Below are positions 42,660 to 42,836 of a stretch of 42,836 nucleotides of DNA, piece by piece; position 1 is the first letter of the stretch, and the number at the start of each line of letters is the position of its first letter. A model generated the notes under the pieces. That model ran no database searches and was not told where the DNA came from. It worked only from the letters and a program-made list of their open reading frames with translations. The DNA lies in the NCBI GenBank assembly GCA_012798515.1, contig JAAZNB010000139.1, positions 1 to 42,836 of the forward strand. The letters are read 5' to 3'. The stretch comes from Chloroflexota bacterium. Lineage in GTDB: Bacteria > Chloroflexota > Anaerolineae > Anaerolineales > Anaerolineaceae. Position numbers and translations under genes: made by a program.

Positions 42660-42836
42660 TTAATCTACCCCACTGCCCGTGTCGGTGGAGGCCCAGCTCA
42701 GATGCTGGAATCCGACACTGAGGGCCGAACGAATGGTTGAAACGTCGCTAAATAACATCTTCAAGTAGGTAAACATGGGTCCAGGGCGGAAAGCCCATTC
42801 ACGGAAGGCCCTCTTCTGCCAGTACAGCAATCTTTC
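42660..42836 (-). CDS. C-terminus of a larger protein, possibly radical SAM
   Basis: The last 58 codons and TAA stop (42660-42662) of a gene that begins beyond the right edge. It contains YWQKRAFREWAFRPGPMFTY and ends with STDTGSGVD. The pattern of an aromatic/basic helix followed by F-RP...YL resembles the C-terminus of B12-binding radical SAM proteins, which often end in a similar R-x-FY-RP segment. This is weak evidence from a short piece. The frame is open to the window edge without a stop. It is upstream of the 895-residue propeller gene on the same strand. Confidence 0.55.
   Translation of the reverse strand, partial: ERLLYWQKRAFREWAFRPGPMFTYLKMLFSDVSTIRSALSVGFQHLSWASTDTGSGVD

Noticed and set aside
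1-42836. CRISPR arrays, tRNA or rRNA genes, insertion sequences, integrases
   Set aside because: I looked for regular short repeats, cloverleaf-type intergenic segments and transposase or recombinase motifs and found none. Absence by eye is not proof.

Overview
The window reads as bacterial chromosome dominated by a long surface-polysaccharide (EPS/O-antigen-like) locus. The style suggests an environmental Chloroflexota (Anaerolineae-like) bacterium. Reasons are the many long exported beta-propeller proteins, the BY-kinase with fused chain-length domain, several GT-C membrane glycosyltransferases, a sortase-like C-terminal signal, and no outer-membrane export protein (Wza type) in view. The taxonomic guess is inference. 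No tRNA, rRNA, CRISPR array, insertion sequence or phage gene was recognised.

Layout. (a) 1-1935: the start of a PAS-PAS-HisKA sensor kinase (cut by the left edge) and a small Cys-rich metal-binding-type protein, both on the minus strand, separated by a clear hairpin terminator. (b) 2127-4510: proB-proA, a translationally coupled proline-biosynthesis pair on the plus strand. (c) 4511-4958: a non-coding leader with a 32-bp near-perfect palindrome and a second hairpin. (d) 4959-11300: a plus-strand group encoding a very large exported glycoside-hydrolase-like protein (carbohydrate-binding, PKD and TIM-barrel parts), an exported PQQ-type beta-propeller with an alpha-helical C-terminal half, and a 51-residue small protein of unknown function. 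A bidirectional terminator at 11318-11364 closes it. (e) 11499-42509: some twenty minus-strand genes, close together and often overlapping by 4 bases.

Read in transcription order (from 42.5 kb down), the polysaccharide locus starts with a membrane-anchored Asp-box propeller. A nucleotide-sugar cassette follows: CDP-glucose synthesis, an SDR, a 3,5-epimerase, a C-methyltransferase, a DUF4910 aminopeptidase-like protein and a second SDR. Next come a Wzx flippase, GT2 and GT4 glycosyltransferases, a first O-antigen polymerase/ligase-like protein, more GT4s, a GINT1-like propeller protein and three GT-C-type membrane proteins. Then there is a second Asp-box propeller protein, one GT2, two GT4s and a Wzz-BY-kinase fusion. 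The last gene is a second O-antigen polymerase/ligase-like protein with a TPR-like tail. Together these make an activated branched deoxysugar, assemble a lipid-linked glycan, flip it, and polymerise or attach it with length control. The initiating phosphoglycosyltransferase and a recognisable CDP-glucose 4,6-dehydratase are not in the window. The right edge carries the C-terminus of another minus-strand gene, possibly a radical SAM protein.

The most notable points are an intrinsic-terminator-like hairpin inside the first codons of the second ligase gene, the palindrome before the exported hydrolase operon, a TTG-started small gene, an FPVTG-type wall-sorting signal, and a BY-kinase whose Walker A' motif has Gly in place of the first Asp.
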